This document shows positions 35,347 through 43,484 of a stretch of DNA of 64,000 nt, piece after piece; positions within the stretch are counted from its first letter, which is position 1, and the number at the start of each line of letters is the position of its first letter. A program made the position numbers and the translations under genes. The DNA comes from Cytophagales bacterium (GTDB lineage: Bacteria > Bacteroidota > Bacteroidia > Cytophagales > Spirosomataceae). The notes under the pieces were generated by a model. The model was not told the origin of the DNA. It did no database searches and saw only the letters and a program-made list of their open reading frames with translations. Where the stretch lies: positions 62,001-126,000 of the forward strand of contig JAAFJE010000017.1 in the NCBI GenBank assembly GCA_013298025.1. Direction: 5' to 3'.

Positions 35347-36072
35347 ATGCTAAGAGATGAGTTCGATACCAGAGTACGTGAAATAGAAAAATATTTTTTG
35401 CTTTTACAAAAAATTGAAGGCGACTATAAAATCATCACTGATTTTAATAGAACTGAAGACTTTAGAATTGATGACGATTTATCTAAAATCTTAAAAGCAA
35501 ACGGCTTTTTACTCTTATATAATCTTATAGAATCAACCCTCTTTAATAGTGTTGTTGAAATTTTTGATGAGTTAAAAACAAACGGTATAACTTACAATGC
35601 TATATCCTCTGAATTAAAAAAATTTTGGTTAAAAACTAAATATAGAAACCAAGAGGAAGAAACTCATCTCAATACTTCTCAAAAGTTTTACACATATATA
35701 GAAGACATTATAAATAATCTGCCTGTGGAGTTGGTTATTAACAGAATTGATTATGGAGGCTCTCTTAATGCAAAAAAAATTAGAGAGTTTTCTCAGGAGG
35801 TAGGGCTTAATTTTAATGACCCCCATTATAGAGATTATCCAACTGGTAGAGCATTGGAGCTTATTAAAGAGTATCGTAATAAACTAGCACACGGAAGCAA
35901 AACATTTACTTCCATAGGAAGGGATCATACTTTTTCCGGAATAGTCAGACAAGATAATACTATTGCACAGTTGGGATTGGAACACTTTAAGATATTGACT
36001 ATTGAACATTTAACAGCATTTGTCAATGCTGTTGAGGAATATCTAAGAAATAGGGCATATATACCTTCATAA
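35347..36072 (+). CDS. HEPN-like nuclease of the MAE_28990/MAE_18760 type
   Basis: 241 residues, mostly helical. The HEPN signature R-x4-H is seen as RNKLAH (Arg177-His182), preceded by the helix GRALELIKEYRNKL; the N-terminal helix pair (LLLYNLIESTLFNSVVEIF) fits the four-helix bundle. HEPN proteins of this group are predicted RNases. Third gene of the methyltransferase-DUF262-HEPN operon, a combination I recall seeing in other genomes next to restriction-type genes. Its toxin-like role, controlled by DUF262 and methylation, is inference. Confidence 0.82.
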   Translation: MLRDEFDTRVREIEKYFLLLQKIEGDYKIITDFNRTEDFRIDDDLSKILKANGFLLLYNLIESTLFNSVVEIFDELKTNGITYNAISSELKKFWLKTKYRNQEEETHLNTSQKFYTYIEDIINNLPVELVINRIDYGGSLNAKKIREFSQEVGLNFNDPHYRDYPTGRALELIKEYRNKLAHGSKTFTSIGRDHTFSGIVRQDNTIAQLGLEHFKILTIEHLTAFVNAVEEYLRNRAYIPS

Positions 36073-36126
36073 CGAGATTTGGTAAAAACAGGTTTCAATA
36101 TTTTAGTACAATCATTTTGAATATAT

Positions 36127-36837
36127 ATGCTCCCCATCCTCTACCAAGACCCCTACCTTGTAGCTATCAATAAGCCCCATAATTTGCTGGTGCATCGCTC
36201 CCCTATTGCTGCCGAAGAAACGGTATTTGCCCTGCAACTCCTGCGTGACCAACTGGGCGTTTGGGTGAGTCCTTGCCATCGTATCGACCGCAAAACGGGT
36301 GGTGTATTGCTTTTTGCCTTGAATAAAGAGGTAGATAAACTTGTAAAACAACAGTTTGAACAGCATACTACCCGCAAAAAATACTGGGCATTGGTGCGGG
36401 GCTATTTGCCCGACGAAGGTTTTAGCGATAGACCCTTGGCAAAAGATAATGGCGAATGGCAAACGGCACTTACTCGTTTCAGATGTCTGCAAAAAGTAGA
36501 GTTGCCCATAGAGGTGAGTCGATACCCTACTTCACGGTATTCGCTGGCCGAAATTTATCCAGAAACGGGGCGTATGCACCAAATTCGTAGGCATTTTGCC
36601 CAAATGAGGCATTACCTCATCGGCGACAAAACGCATGGCGAATGCAAACACAACAAAATGTTTGAGCAACACTTCGGACTGAATACCATGCTTTTACATG
36701 CGGCATCTTTAGAATTAACTCATCCTGTTACCAACCAGCCTTTGCTCATTGAAGCACCTTTGCAACCTGTATTTGTAGATATGTTGGAAAAAATAGGCAT
36801 GACTACCACAGGGCTGTTGCTAGAAGCGTACCAATAG
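36127..36837 (+). CDS. truC: RluA-family pseudouridine synthase, TruC-like
   Basis: 236 residues without an S4 domain, the size of TruC, which makes pseudouridine 65 in tRNA. YQDPYLVAINKPHNLLVHRS is the N-terminal strand, HRIDRKTGGVLLFA holds catalytic Asp54, then KKYWALVRGYLP, the ETGRMHQIRRHFAQMRHYL motif and LLHAASLEL. The TruC-type VHRS and family-typical start support the call over RluA or RluD. 54 bp after the HEPN gene but with different composition, so it belongs to the core genome and not to the defence operon. Confidence 0.85.
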   Translation: MLPILYQDPYLVAINKPHNLLVHRSPIAAEETVFALQLLRDQLGVWVSPCHRIDRKTGGVLLFALNKEVDKLVKQQFEQHTTRKKYWALVRGYLPDEGFSDRPLAKDNGEWQTALTRFRCLQKVELPIEVSRYPTSRYSLAEIYPETGRMHQIRRHFAQMRHYLIGDKTHGECKHNKMFEQHFGLNTMLLHAASLELTHPVTNQPLLIEAPLQPVFVDMLEKIGMTTTGLLLEAYQ

Positions 36838-36889
36838 AATGCCTTTGCTATCATTAGCGAAGTTATTTTCTAAAAAAACAAAAGCTATC

Positions 36890-36920
36890 TTGCTTAATTA
36901 TATGTAAATCAGTAATTTTG
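36890..36920 (+). promoter_or_regulatory. rpsJ promoter
   Basis: TTG (36890-36892), 20-bp spacer, TAATTTTG (36913-36920), 62 bp before the rpsJ start. Same CAGTAATTTTGCA core as the fusA promoter. Confidence 0.65.
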
Positions 36921-36981
36921 CAGTCCCAAATCCGAAGCGTATGGTACTTTCGGTTTGGTTTCATTAAATGTACCAATCCAA

Positions 36982-37287
36982 ATGAATCAAAAAATCAGAA
37001 TCAAATTGAAGTCATTTGACCACACTTTAGTGGACAAATCGGCTGAGAAAATCGTGAAGGCTGTAAAGGCTACTGGTGCTGTGGTTTCTGGCCCAATTCC
37101 TTTGCCTACTAAAGTGGAAAAATTCACTGTGTTGCGTTCTCCACACGTAAACAAAAAAGCTCGTGAACAATTCCAATTGTGTACTTACAAGCGTCTAATC
37201 GACATCTACTCATCTTCTCCTAAAACAGTTGATGCTTTGATGAAATTAGAATTGCCTTCAGGTGTTGATGTTGAAATCAAAGTGTAA
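36982..37287 (+). CDS. rpsJ: 30S ribosomal protein S10
   Basis: 101 residues from ATG 36982 ([20 protein letters not shown]), the universal S10 start; the longer frame is spurious. Motifs [29 protein letters not shown] in two stretches and [20 protein letters not shown] are diagnostic. Component of the 30S head and transcription antitermination (NusE). Here it is a single-gene unit with its own promoter and terminator, detached from both the S10 operon and fusA. Confidence 0.97.
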   Translation: MNQKIRIKLKSFDHTLVDKSAEKIVKAVKATGAVVSGPIPLPTKVEKFTVLRSPHVNKKAREQFQLCTYKRLIDIYSSSPKTVDALMKLELPSGVDVEIKV

Positions 37288-37310
37288 TTTTACCTTGATT
37301 ACAAACAATA

Positions 37311-37350
37311 AAAGGGTCGAAACTTTCGTGGTTTCGACCCTTTGTTTTAA
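37311..37350 (+). terminator. rpsJ terminator
   Basis: Perfect 13-bp stem AAAGGGTCGAAAC (37311-37323) / GTTTCGACCCTTT (37331-37343), 7-nt loop, then GTTTTAA. It lies between convergent rpsJ and aroE and may serve both. Confidence 0.85.
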
Positions 37351-37371
37351 CCTAAGCGTACTTCTACTTCC

Positions 37372-38127
37372 CTATTCGTTCCAAATTTCCCACGCTTTTT
37401 CGGCTTGTCCATGTAGCATTTCTAAACCAAAATGCACGGCTTTTGCCCCGTTTTCTAAGCCTTTCTTCAAAAAAAGCGTTTCAAGCGGATTATACACAAT
37501 GTCGTAAAGCAAATGCTTGTTGGTCAATAATTCGTAAGGAATAGCTGGACAAGCATCTATTTTGGGGTACATTCCCAACGGTGTGGTATTCACAATGAGC
37601 AAATGCGATGCCATCACGTCGGCGTTGAGTTCTTCGTAGGTAAGCGTATCGGCTTCTTTGTTGCGAGAAACCAATTGCACCGCCAATCCCAAGTCTTCGA
37701 GTGCCGTAACGATGGCTTTGGCCGCCCCACCTTTGCCCAATACCAAGGCTTTTTGTGGGGCTATTTCTTGGAAAGCCTCCCACTTTTCTAGCGTCCAGCG
37801 AAAGCCCCAATAGTCGGTATTAAAGCCCTTGGTTTTGCCATCAGCAAAGATTTTTACGGTATTCACCGCTCCAATTTTTTGGGCGGCCGCATCTATTTCG
37901 TCCAAATAGCCCATCACATGTTGCTTGTGCGGAATGGTTACGTTTAGCCCTTTTAAAACAGCTTTGTGTGCGTTTAATAAAGCCGGAAAATCTTCGATGT
38001 GGGCTAGTTCAAACTTTTCGTAAGTATGCGTAGCCGACAAGCCAAGCTTTTCAAATTTTTCTGTAAAATAGCCTTTAGAAAACGAATGCCCTAAAGGAAA
38101 ACCAATGAGCCCAAATAATTGATTCAT
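37372..38127 (-). CDS. aroE: Shikimate dehydrogenase
   Basis: 251 residues. Reduces 3-dehydroshikimate with NADPH in aromatic amino acid synthesis. FGLIGFPLGHSFSKGYF substrate loop, LKGLNVTIPHKQHVMGYLDEI with catalytic Lys, GAVNTVK, the NADP loop VLGKGGAAKAIVTAL (a Gly-Lys-Gly-Gly variant of GxGGA), and VNTTPLGMYP. C-terminal GLEMLHGQAEKAWEIW is standard. Slightly short but complete. Confidence 0.95.
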   Translation of the reverse strand: MNQLFGLIGFPLGHSFSKGYFTEKFEKLGLSATHTYEKFELAHIEDFPALLNAHKAVLKGLNVTIPHKQHVMGYLDEIDAAAQKIGAVNTVKIFADGKTKGFNTDYWGFRWTLEKWEAFQEIAPQKALVLGKGGAAKAIVTALEDLGLAVQLVSRNKEADTLTYEELNADVMASHLLIVNTTPLGMYPKIDACPAIPYELLTNKHLLYDIVYNPLETLFLKKGLENGAKAVHFGLEMLHGQAEKAWEIWNE

Positions 38128-38155
38128 GCCTTTTTGTATGAAATGATGAATACAA

Positions 38156-38218
38156 AAATCGGATTTTCACAGGTGGATTTCGGCTAAAAAACTAAATCCA
38201 CAAGCAAAAATCCGATTT
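38156..38218 (-). terminator. Nested hairpin between DedA and aroE
   Basis: Outer stem AAATCGGATTTT (38156-38167) / AAAATCCGATTT (38207-38218), 12 bp; inner stem GTGGATTT (38173-38180) / AAATCCAC (38194-38201 region). It lies 24 bp past the DedA stop and upstream of aroE, so it probably ends the DedA transcript. Confidence 0.6.
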
Positions 38219-38241
38219 CTATACGCAATATTGTATCTGAT

Positions 38242-38886
38242 TTATTTTAATTTCGATTTGATAAAACCAATAATCATTGGTAAAACTGAAATCCCTACGA
38301 TACCAAATACTACCTTTTCAAAATTATGTTTTACCCATTCGTTGTTGCCTAAAAAATACCCAACCAAAGTAATAAGCGAAACCCAAACCACTGCTCCCAA
38401 AATACAAAAAGTGATATATTTTGGATATTTCATGCTGCCTGCACCTGCGACAAAAGGGGCAACCGTACGAACAATCGGCACAAAACGGGCCATAATGACC
38501 GTTGGACCACCATTTTTTTCGTAGAAAGCTTCCGTTTTAGCAATATGTTCTCTTTTCAAAAACAAAATTTTGTCTTTCGATTTTACATAACCACTGAAAT
38601 ACTTGCCTACAAAATAGTTGAGATTGTCGCCCAATAGAGCCGCTCCAATCAGCAAGGGAATCACAAAGGTAATGTCGATTTTGCCACCCGTAGCCGGAGC
38701 CGCCAATACGCCTACCGCAAACAACAGCGAATCGCCGGGCAAAAGAGGCATCACAACCAAGCCCGTTTCCACAAACACAATCAAAAACAACAAGCCATAC
38801 GTTAAAGCTCCGTTTTCTTGAATAAATTGCGTAAGAGTCGTAAGCGGGTCTCTAAACAACTGTAATACAAATTGCAGTACTTCCAT
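38242..38886 (-). CDS. DedA family membrane protein
   Basis: 214 residues. SNARE-associated/VTT domain: ALTYGLLFLIVFVETGLVVMPLLPGDSLLF in two parts with the family E-x(n)-P-x-P-G-D-S/T segment, LLIGAALLGDNLNYFVGKYF, and the HIAKTEAFYEKNGGPTVIMARFVPIVRTVAPFVAGAG block split by R-F-x-P-x-x-R. DedA proteins are undecaprenyl-phosphate or phosphatidylethanolamine flippases or scramblases needed for envelope homeostasis. Which lipid this one moves is not evident. Five or more membrane helices. Confidence 0.92.
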   Translation of the reverse strand: MEVLQFVLQLFRDPLTTLTQFIQENGALTYGLLFLIVFVETGLVVMPLLPGDSLLFAVGVLAAPATGGKIDITFVIPLLIGAALLGDNLNYFVGKYFSGYVKSKDKILFLKREHIAKTEAFYEKNGGPTVIMARFVPIVRTVAPFVAGAGSMKYPKYITFCILGAVVWVSLITLVGYFLGNNEWVKHNFEKVVFGIVGISVLPMIIGFIKSKLK

Positions 38887-39014
38887 GATTTTATGAGATA
38901 GATGGGTTAAGAATGCGTATGAATTAAGTATTAAGGCAAAATTGTGCGTTGCAAATTAGTATCTTGATTTTCAACAACTTAAATCACAATTCACGCAGTT
39001 GCTAATGTACTAAC

Positions 39015-39776
39015 TTACACGTGTAAAAAATGTGAAAACGTATCGCCTCTAAGTCCTAAACGAATGGTTTCGAGTGAAATCACTTCGTGAGGAGCTATAT
39101 TTCCTACGTTTACATTGGCACCAACCAACTTCACAAACCATACTTGTTGCGATTTTTGAGGAGCTTCCCAAATGATTTTTTCTTCGGGAATTTCAGTAAG
39201 AATTTCTTCGACCAAACCCTGACGAACCTCGCCCGAAGCACGGAACAAACCTACGTTTCCGCCTTCACGGGCTTCGCCAATTACTTTCCAAGCTCCTGCT
39301 TCAAGCTCGGCTTTCATCAATTTAATCCACTTGTACGGCGGAATAATCTTGGCTTCGTCTTTCGAGCCAACTTCAGACAAAACTGTCACCTGTTTGGCAA
39401 GTGTACGAATATACTCACACTTATCGTCTGGATTCATTTCTAAAGACCCATCCGATACCTCAGCGTATTCCATACCGAATTGGTCGAGTACACGGCGATA
39501 ATCATCAAATTGCCCACGCACCACAAATGCTTCAAACAACGTACCACCAAAATATACAGGAATACCAGCCGATTTATAAAGGGCCAATTTTTCTTTCAAG
39601 TTAGGCGTAACAAAGGAAGTAGCCCATCCGAGTTTCACGATGTCTGTATAATCAGCGCCAAGTTCAAGAAAATCTTCTACTTGTCGCAAACTAAGCCCTT
39701 TGTCCATTACCATTGTCAATCCTTTTTGACGTGGCTTTGTTGTTCTTTCAGGAATCTGGTTAAGTGGATAATTCAT
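39015..39776 (-). CDS. comA: Phosphosulfolactate synthase (ComA family)
   Basis: 253 residues. Adds sulfite to phosphoenolpyruvate to give phosphosulfolactate; first known from coenzyme M synthesis. TIM-barrel motifs: KPRQKGLTMVMDKGLS, DYTDIVKLGWATSF, GIPVYFGGTLFEAF, YAEVSDGSLEMNP, VLSEVGSKDE, VIGEAREGGNVGLF, IIWEAPQKSQQVWFVKLVG. Coenzyme M is not expected in this phylum, so the product more likely feeds sulfolactate or sulfonolipid (capnine-type) metabolism; that is inference. No pathway partner is adjacent. Confidence 0.9.
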   Translation of the reverse strand: MNYPLNQIPERTTKPRQKGLTMVMDKGLSLRQVEDFLELGADYTDIVKLGWATSFVTPNLKEKLALYKSAGIPVYFGGTLFEAFVVRGQFDDYRRVLDQFGMEYAEVSDGSLEMNPDDKCEYIRTLAKQVTVLSEVGSKDEAKIIPPYKWIKLMKAELEAGAWKVIGEAREGGNVGLFRASGEVRQGLVEEILTEIPEEKIIWEAPQKSQQVWFVKLVGANVNVGNIAPHEVISLETIRLGLRGDTFSHFLHV

Positions 39777-40206
39777 ATTGTTTGAATTTTCGGGGATTAA
39801 ATGTATGGTTTACGGAACAAATATTGTTTCAGCTTTGCACACCTTTTGTCTTTTGATAAACCAAAGATTAAATCATGGGTATTTATTGTGCAATCTCACA
39901 AAATTAGAAATATCTCTCTAAAGGCACAACCTATTATTTTAATAGATTGTCTTTAAACAATACTTATAAAACATTAATCATTTGTAAATCAGTATTTTAT
40001 TTTATTTAGAAAAATAATTTTTCATAGATTTTTTTAAAAAAAGCTTATTTTTATTGTTTTACTAAACAGTGTTTATTATTTTTACATCGAAATATTAAAA
40101 CACATTGGTTAAGTTGTTGGTTATAAATGTACAAATTAGCCAATAGTGGCTTCTCTTCATTATTGTTATTGGTCTAAAAACAAAACAACAAACTTCTCAA
40201 ATCACT
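39777..40206. other. 430-bp divergent intergenic region
   Basis: Very A/T-rich, no gene. Contains the TetR-type palindrome at 40063-40075. Promoters for the comA and DUF2147 genes must lie here but none fits the consensus well. Confidence 0.55.
40063..40075. promoter_or_regulatory. Probable TetR operator, site 1
   Basis: TAAACA-G-TGTTTA, a perfect 13-bp palindrome around a central G, inside TTACTAAACAGTGTT, which recurs identically at site 2 before the efflux operon (41944). 131 bp upstream of the DUF2147 gene. Confidence 0.6.
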
Positions 40207-40629
40207 ATGAAAAAAGCTTTTTATTTGATTGCTTGCATGTTATGCTTGACCCAATGGGTTGTTGCCCAAGAGCCACACAAAGAAAGTGTTGTGGGCGAAT
40301 GGCTCTCGGAAGACAAAGACGGTAAAATCCAAATTTACAAGCAAGGTGACAAATTTTACGGCAAAATTGTTTGGGGTAAAACTTCTGGTAGAAAAGACAC
40401 CGAAAACCCCGACCCTGCCCTAAGAAGTCAGCCTTTAATAGGCTTAGTTATTTTAAAAAACTTTACCTTTAACGGAAAATATTGGGAAAATGGTACAATC
40501 TATGACCCCAACACGGGCAAAACGTATTCGTGTACCATGAAGCTCAAAGGAAATAATGCCTTAGAAATCAGAGGTTTTGTGGGTATTTCCCTCCTCGGTA
40601 GAACAACCGTTTGGACGAGAATACAGTAG
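40207..40629 (+). CDS. Secreted DUF2147 family protein
   Basis: 140 residues. Signal peptide 1-20 (MKKAFYLIACMLCLTQWVVA). The mature part is the DUF2147 lipocalin-like barrel: VVGEWLSEDKDGKIQIYKQ, KFYGKIVWG, PLIGLVILKNFTFNGKYWENGTIYD in segments, GKTYSCTMKL, LEIRGFVGISLLGRTTVWTR. Family function unknown; DUF2147 genes often sit beside envelope or lipid-stress genes. Followed 50 bp later by the TetR gene and preceded by a likely TetR site. Confidence 0.88.
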   Translation: MKKAFYLIACMLCLTQWVVAQEPHKESVVGEWLSEDKDGKIQIYKQGDKFYGKIVWGKTSGRKDTENPDPALRSQPLIGLVILKNFTFNGKYWENGTIYDPNTGKTYSCTMKLKGNNALEIRGFVGISLLGRTTVWTRIQ

Positions 40630-40679
40630 GTTTCAGGGCATTGTATTGTTGCCAACAAATTACCACGTAAAAAAATATT

Positions 40680-41312
40680 ATGGGAATTACCGAGCGAAAA
40701 GAGCGAGAAAAACTTGAACTAAAACAGCGAATTTTGGAGGCTGCACTGGATATTTTTGTGCGTGAAGGCTTTGAAAAGGCTTCTATCAGGGCTATTGCCG
40801 ATAAAATAGAGTATAGTCCCGCAACCATTTATTTGCATTTTAAAGACAAAGACGAGCTTTTGTTTGCTTTACATGAAAGAGGCTTCATGAAAATGTTTGA
40901 GTATATGCGTGACCTCGACAACATCACTGATGCGTTTGAACAATTACTCAAACGGGGACAAATGTACTTGCAATTTGCCATCGAAAACCCCGAAATGTAC
41001 GACCTGATGTTTATCAACGATGCTCCGATGTTGGCCTTACAAAAAGGTGGCACCGAGCATTGGGATTGTGGGATGGAAAATTTTGAAGGCCTCAAAATAA
41101 ACATCCAGCGTTGTATCGAGCAAGGCTATATGCAGCCGTTCGACCTCAACATAACCGCCATGACCATCTGGTCGTATGTACATGGCTTGGTATCGCTGTA
41201 TATCAGAGGGCGATTCGAGAAGTTTCCTTTGCAAGACCCAAGTTTAAATATTCAATCGCTGATGTTGCTTTCGCTAGAACAAATGTTGGTATTTCTAAGA
41301 AAAAAAATATGA
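40680..41312 (+). CDS. TetR/AcrR family transcriptional regulator
   Basis: 210 residues. N-terminal HTH: REKLELKQRILEAALDIFVREGF, then ASIRAIADKIEYSPATIYLHFKDKDELLFAL, a textbook TetR domain. The C-terminal ligand domain is of the TetR_C/WHG type (MTIWSYVHGLVSLYIRGRF). It probably represses the RND efflux operon at 41979 and the DUF2147 gene through the TAAACAGTGTT sites. Overlaps the thioesterase gene by 4 bp (ATGA). Confidence 0.9.
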   Translation: MGITERKEREKLELKQRILEAALDIFVREGFEKASIRAIADKIEYSPATIYLHFKDKDELLFALHERGFMKMFEYMRDLDNITDAFEQLLKRGQMYLQFAIENPEMYDLMFINDAPMLALQKGGTEHWDCGMENFEGLKINIQRCIEQGYMQPFDLNITAMTIWSYVHGLVSLYIRGRFEKFPLQDPSLNIQSLMLLSLEQMLVFLRKKI

Positions 41313-41746
41313 GTAACGCTATTGTAGCTTTTTTGAAACAAAACATCGGCGAACGCATCGCCGAGAAAAGTCCATCGAAAGTATCCCAATTACTAGATGG
41401 GGTCTTGCTCAAAGTTGAAGAGGGAGCTATCGAGGTTTCGTACCAAGTGACTGCCCAAATGACCAATCCTGCGGGTTTGCTTCATGGTGGCATTGCCGCC
41501 ACGATGCTCGACGACGTAATGGGCATGGCTGTTTTTAGCATGGGCAATAACGTATTTTATAGCACCGTAAACTTGTCTATCGACTACCTCTACAGTGCCA
41601 AAGTGGGCGAAACCCTGAGCGTTGAGGCAAAGATTATCCGTATGGGTAAAAAAATTGCCCATGTAGAAGGAGTAATTCGTAACGAACAACAACAATTGGT
41701 AGCAAAATGTACCTCCAACTTGGTAGCAACGAGCCATAAAATTTAG
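41309..41746 (+). CDS. PaaI-family hotdog thioesterase
   Basis: 145 residues from ATG 41309, coupled to the TetR gene by ATGA; the longer frame from 41111 lies inside TetR. Hotdog fold acyl-CoA thioesterase: GLLHGGIAATMLDDVMGMAVF holds the family HGG and the catalytic Asp, followed by VNLSIDYLYSAKVGETLSVEAKI in two strands. Hydrolyses acyl-CoA or aryl-CoA esters; its substrate may also be related to the TetR ligand, which is a guess from the coupling. Confidence 0.9.
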   Translation: MSNAIVAFLKQNIGERIAEKSPSKVSQLLDGVLLKVEEGAIEVSYQVTAQMTNPAGLLHGGIAATMLDDVMGMAVFSMGNNVFYSTVNLSIDYLYSAKVGETLSVEAKIIRMGKKIAHVEGVIRNEQQQLVAKCTSNLVATSHKI

Positions 41747-41887
41747 TGATTGAGTGAATGAGTGAGTTAGTGAATTGTGAATGAGTGTTTTTATTTTCAA
41801 AAATTTACATTTTAATCAAAATCAATTGAGTCATAATTGAAAAATAAAAACTTAACTCACTAAATCACTCAATCACAATTCACTCAT
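41745..41887. repeat. Inverted low-complexity GAGTGA-type repeats
   Basis: Left arm 41745-41788 (GTGATTGAGTGAATGAGTG, continuing GTTAGTGAATTGTG) and right arm 41853-41887, whose complement reads GATGAGTGAATTGTGATTG then AGTGATTTAGTGAGTT. A third copy lies at 12183-12214. Roughly 7-bp internal periodicity. No coding frame. Confidence 0.6.
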
Positions 41888-41943
41888 CAACCAGCCTAGC
41901 ATTAATTCAAACAGGAATTGGTGCTTTTTATTTAAACTATTAC

Positions 41944-41956
41944 TAAACAGTGTTAA
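41944..41956. promoter_or_regulatory. Probable TetR operator, site 2
   Basis: TAAACA-G-TGTTAA, same half-site and centre as site 1 (40063), within the shared 15-mer TTACTAAACAGTGTT. It lies 22 bp before the tolC-like start, where it could block transcription. Confidence 0.6.
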
Positions 41957-41978
41957 TAAAATTATAAATGTTTTTATT

Positions 41979-43337
41979 ATGAAATACTTTTTTCTTATTG
42001 GGCTGTTGTGCTGTTGGAGCTTTGGGCTTAGGGCACAGTCGCCACTATTGGATGCTTATATCCAACAAGGCTTGCAGCAAAGTAAAGTGTTACAACAACA
42101 AAATTTCCAACTACAAAAAGCCATGTACGCCCTCACCGAGGCTCAAACGCTTTTTAAACCGACGGTCAATTTCAATACCACACTTTCGGCGGCACAGGGT
42201 GGTCGAACGCTCGAATTTCCCGTAGGCGATATGCTCAATCCGGTCTATACTACGCTCAATACTTTGACCAACTCGAAGGCTTTTCCACAAATTGCCAATG
42301 TAAATGAGCAACTCATTCCGAAAGATTTTTACGATGTGCGTTTCAAGACTACGATGCCCCTCATCAATGCCGAAGTGAAGTATAACCAAGCCATCAAAAA
42401 GGAGTTGGTTGGCTTGCAACAAGTTGAAATACAGGTGTATAAAAGAACATTGGTAAAAGACATCAAAACGGCCTATTTCAATTGGTTGAAAGCCAGCGAT
42501 GCCATCAAAATTTATGACAACGCCCTGCAAATACTCAAAGAAAGCGAGCGAGTAAACCAAAGTCTTATCCAAAATGGCATGGCAAATCCGACGGTATCGG
42601 TGCGTAACCGCAGTGAAATAGCCAACATCGAAGCCGACAAACAAGCCGCTTTGGTGAATCGTAAAAATGCGGCAGCGTATTTTAACTTTCTACTCAACCG
42701 CACACTCGACGAGCCAATTCAACTCGACACAACTCTGCAAACAAGTCGGCTGTCGGCAACCTTGCCACAAGGACACCGAGAAGAACTCGACCAATTGCAA
42801 CATAGCATCGACCTCAACCGACAAATATTAGGCATGAATCAAGCCTTGAAAAAACCCAAAATAGGGGCTTCGCTCGACTTGGGTTCACAGGGGCGATTTG
42901 CTCAAATTGCTTCGAGCAATAAAAACTTTTTTGCACCAAACGCCTTCTTCTTGCTTGGTCTTTCGATTGATTTGCCTGTGTATAATTTTGGTAGAAATCA
43001 ACTCAAAATCAAACAAGCCGAAATGGACTTAGCCACGGCCGATACTCAGTTACAACAAGTAAAAAATCAGCTTGATTTACAAATGACCACCGCCCAAAAT
43101 ACCTTGTTGGCAGCCCAAGAAATATATCAGGCAAAAGCTACGCAGGTACTTGCCGCCGAACGCTATTACAAAGATATGCTACGCCGCTACAAAGAAGGAA
43201 ACCTGAGCTTTATCGAGTTGCTCGATGCTCAAACACAACTCACCAAAAGCCAATTGCAGCAGTCTATCGCCCAATATGATGTATGGCTAAAATGGGTCGA
43301 ATTAGAAAGAGCCAATGCCGCCTTTGTACTACGTTGA
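41979..43337 (+). CDS. TolC family outer membrane efflux protein
   Basis: 452 residues. Signal peptide 1-20 (MKYFFLIGLLCCWSFGLRAQ). Two OEP repeats of long coiled helices with short barrel strands: LDAYIQQGLQQSKVLQQQNFQ, KTAYFNWLKASDAIKIYDNAL, VSVRNRSEIANIEADKQAALV, LDLQMTTAQNTLLAAQEIYQA, GNLSFIELLDAQTQLTKSQLQ (each shown only in part). Outer-membrane channel of the tripartite pump with the adaptor and RND permease downstream. Expression is probably controlled by the TetR site at 41944. Confidence 0.92.
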   Translation: MKYFFLIGLLCCWSFGLRAQSPLLDAYIQQGLQQSKVLQQQNFQLQKAMYALTEAQTLFKPTVNFNTTLSAAQGGRTLEFPVGDMLNPVYTTLNTLTNSKAFPQIANVNEQLIPKDFYDVRFKTTMPLINAEVKYNQAIKKELVGLQQVEIQVYKRTLVKDIKTAYFNWLKASDAIKIYDNALQILKESERVNQSLIQNGMANPTVSVRNRSEIANIEADKQAALVNRKNAAAYFNFLLNRTLDEPIQLDTTLQTSRLSATLPQGHREELDQLQHSIDLNRQILGMNQALKKPKIGASLDLGSQGRFAQIASSNKNFFAPNAFFLLGLSIDLPVYNFGRNQLKIKQAEMDLATADTQLQQVKNQLDLQMTTAQNTLLAAQEIYQAKATQVLAAERYYKDMLRRYKEGNLSFIELLDAQTQLTKSQLQQSIAQYDVWLKWVELERANAAFVLR

Positions 43338-43341
43338 CAAC

Positions 43342-43404
43342 TGTGGAAAAGTGGATAATTATTTATAAATAAATACTTTAATTGTGGATAACTTTTGTGG
43401 AAAA
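43342..43404. promoter_or_regulatory. Cluster of four DnaA-box-like sites
   Basis: TGTGGAAAA (43342-43350), AGTGGATAA (43350-43358), TGTGGATAA (43383-43391, complement of the perfect DnaA box TTATCCACA) and TGTGGAAAA (43396-43404), all in one orientation, around an A/T-only segment. No oriC marker genes are nearby, so a titration or regulatory site is likelier than an origin. Confidence 0.45.
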
Positions 43405-43484
43405 CTTATTTTAGCATATCTTTTTAACGCTATTTTTTCACGAAAAATTGTATAAAAAAACTTTCAGCGAAAAATTCTTAACAA

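Noticed and set aside
41341-41370. Copy of the 16-bp element in the thioesterase gene
   Set aside because: CATCGGCGAACGCATCG looks similar but encodes the in-frame IGERIAEK segment and lacks the full match.
43342-43404. Chromosomal origin of replication
   Set aside because: No dnaA, dnaN, parAB or other origin-linked genes nearby, and the gap is only 147 bp inside an efflux operon.
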